7,697 bases of DNA, taken from positions 1 to 7,697 of the forward strand of contig JAFKJZ010000096.1 in the NCBI GenBank assembly GCA_017305815.1. The letters run 5' to 3'. The notes beneath the pieces were generated by a model. It was not told where the DNA came from. It did no database searches and saw only the letters and a list, made by a program, of their open reading frames with translations. Positions 6,844 through 7,697 of the stretch are shown here, in pieces. The position numbers and the translations under genes were made by a program. Positions within the stretch are counted from its first letter, which is position 1. Each line of letters opens with the position of its first letter. This stretch comes from Hyphomicrobiales bacterium. Its GTDB lineage: Bacteria > Pseudomonadota > Alphaproteobacteria > Rhizobiales > Kaistiaceae.

Positions 6844-6862
6844 TTTTTTACCGCCTTAAGCC
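6834..6862 (+). promoter_or_regulatory. Candidate sigma-70 promoter for the isomerase gene
   Basis: A perfect TTGACA -35 box (6834-6839) is followed after 17 bases by TAAGCC (6857-6862) or after 16 by TTAAGC, both poor -10 matches. Transcription would begin near 6869, about 30 bases before the start codon. The combination of a strong -35 and a weak -10 is typical of regulated promoters, but the -10 assignment is uncertain. Confidence 0.35.
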
Positions 6863-6900
6863 AACGGCATAGTTCGTGGAAGCACTGGGAGGAGATGCCG

Positions 6901-7697
6901 ATGTCGAGCTTCAAGCTCGCCTATCATGCGAATTGCTGGGGGAAGCTCGGCGGGGACGCCGTCGGCGTCACGTCGATCACCAACCTCACCTACCGCACCT
7001 TCGGCGACATGCGTCAGGCCTTTGCCGACATCGCGGCGGCCGGCTATCAGGGCGTCGAGCTCTTCGACGGCAACCTTCTCGATTTCACCGCCGATGAGAT
7101 GCGCGATCTCCTCGCTGACAACGGGCTGACGCTCGTTGCGACCTATGCTGGCGGCAATCTCATTTTCGACGACATCCTGCCGGAAGAGCTGGCCCGTATC
7201 ATCCGCGCGGCGGACCGGGCAGCCGAGCTCGGCGCGCCTCACCTCGTCATCGGCGGCGGCGCCAAGCGCTTCGACGGCATCCGTGAGACGGATTACCCGC
7301 GACTTGCCGCGGCGCTCGACCGGGTCAAGGAAATCGCCGACGAGCGCGGCCTCACCGCTCACTATCACCCGCACCTGTCGACCATCGTCGAGGGGCCCGA
7401 GGAAGTGCGCAAGATCTTCGAGCTGACCGGCATCGACTTCTGCCCGGACACAGCCCATCTCGCCGGCGCCGGCGGCGATCCGGCCGCGCTGATCCGCGAG
7501 CATGCGGCGCGCATTTCCTACGTGCATCTCAAGGGCCTCCAGAGGGAGCCCTTCGCCTTCACCCCCCTCGACCGGGGCGATGTTCCGACCGACGCGATCA
7601 TCGCGGCGCTTCGCGAGATCGGGTTCGACGGCTGGGTGTGCACGGAGCTTGATTCCTGGCCTGATCCGCTGGAGGGCGCGCAGGCCAGCAGGCGCTA
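6901..7697 (+). CDS. Sugar phosphate isomerase/epimerase, IolE-like TIM barrel (AP endonuclease 2 family), 3' partial
   Basis: Cytoplasmic metal-dependent enzyme of the xylose isomerase-like TIM barrel family, which includes inosose dehydratase and ketose epimerases. The frame is open for 265 codons to the window edge, and the last two bases begin a further codon, so the C-terminus is missing or nearly complete. Visible landmarks are GYQGVELFDGN (48-58), PHLVIGGGAKR (113-123), HYHPHLSTIVEG (154-165, E164 a probable metal ligand), CPDTAHLAGAGGDP (181-194, D183), YVHLKG (207-212, H209) and WVCTELD (245-251, E249). These four acidic or His positions match the family's metal site. I chose the ATG at 6901, not 6895, because GGGAGGAG at 6887-6894 is then correctly spaced. 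Divergent placement from the ROK regulator suggests it is the first gene of the sugar or polyol operon that regulator controls. The exact substrate is not readable; inositol metabolism is one possibility. Confidence 0.9.
   Translation, partial: MSSFKLAYHANCWGKLGGDAVGVTSITNLTYRTFGDMRQAFADIAAAGYQGVELFDGNLLDFTADEMRDLLADNGLTLVATYAGGNLIFDDILPEELARIIRAADRAAELGAPHLVIGGGAKRFDGIRETDYPRLAAALDRVKEIADERGLTAHYHPHLSTIVEGPEEVRKIFELTGIDFCPDTAHLAGAGGDPAALIREHAARISYVHLKGLQREPFAFTPLDRGDVPTDAIIAALREIGFDGWVCTELDSWPDPLEGAQASRR

Larger units (their letters stand above)
6717..6900. promoter_or_regulatory. Divergent control region between the ROK regulator and the isomerase gene
   Basis: This 184-base segment lies between two divergent start codons and has a clearly AT-richer core (about 6780-6860) than the genes around it. 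It should hold both promoters and the ROK operator. Two similar motifs, CTTATGCATTAAAT from 6786 and CTTATATGATTCTAAAAT from 6815, begin 29 bases apart, near three helical turns, and could be binding half-sites. The short inverted repeat ATGT-TG-ACAT (6831-6840) overlaps the presumed -35 box. Operator assignment is inference. Confidence 0.6.

Noticed and set aside
6895..6900. ATG at 6895 as start of the isomerase gene
   Set aside because: The GGGAGGAG ribosome site ends at 6894, leaving no spacing; the in-frame ATG at 6901 has a normal distance.

Overview
This GC-rich window (no mobile elements, tRNA, rRNA or CRISPR seen) holds seven protein genes, two of them cut by the window edges. Codon use, tight gene packing and the gene families suggest an alphaproteobacterium, most likely Hyphomicrobiales (a Rhizobium, Mesorhizobium or Bosea type soil or plant-associated bacterium). 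That assignment is by general resemblance only; there is no marker gene here.

Left half (1-4123, plus strand): the tail of a peptide-uptake operon running into a catabolic cassette. A dipeptide/oligopeptide ABC transporter ATPase (DppF/OppF type, N-terminus outside the window) overlaps by 14 bases an M20D amidohydrolase. Next come a proline racemase-superfamily enzyme and, 5 bases later, a malate/lactate dehydrogenase-family reductase of the delta1-pyrroline-2-carboxylate reductase type. The overlap and short gaps (14-base overlap, 13-base gap, 5-base gap) argue for one transcript. The likely job is to import small peptides or amino-acid conjugates, hydrolyse them in the cytoplasm, dehydrate trans-3-hydroxy-L-proline to delta1-pyrroline-2-carboxylate, and reduce that to L-proline. 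The racemase-family member has Ser and Thr where racemases have their two catalytic Cys, which fits a dehydratase better than a racemase or epimerase.

Middle (4124-4312): a 189-base convergent intergenic region with no gene I can support and one small inverted repeat.

Right half (4313-7697): a second, unrelated module of sugar or polyol type. On the minus strand, a ROK-family transcriptional regulator (start 6716) is followed after 10 bases by a type-1 periplasmic-binding-protein fold protein with no signal peptide. Divergent from them, on the plus strand, is a sugar phosphate isomerase/epimerase (IolE-like TIM barrel) that runs off the right edge. The 184-base divergent region is AT-rich compared with its surroundings and carries a TTGACA box, a TATAAG box on the other strand and a GC-rich hairpin in the regulator's leader. 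The ROK protein has lost the catalytic Asp and zinc-cysteine signatures of sugar kinases, so it should be a pure regulator. The leaderless binding protein, coupled to it by translation, may be a cytoplasmic ligand sensor rather than a transport component.
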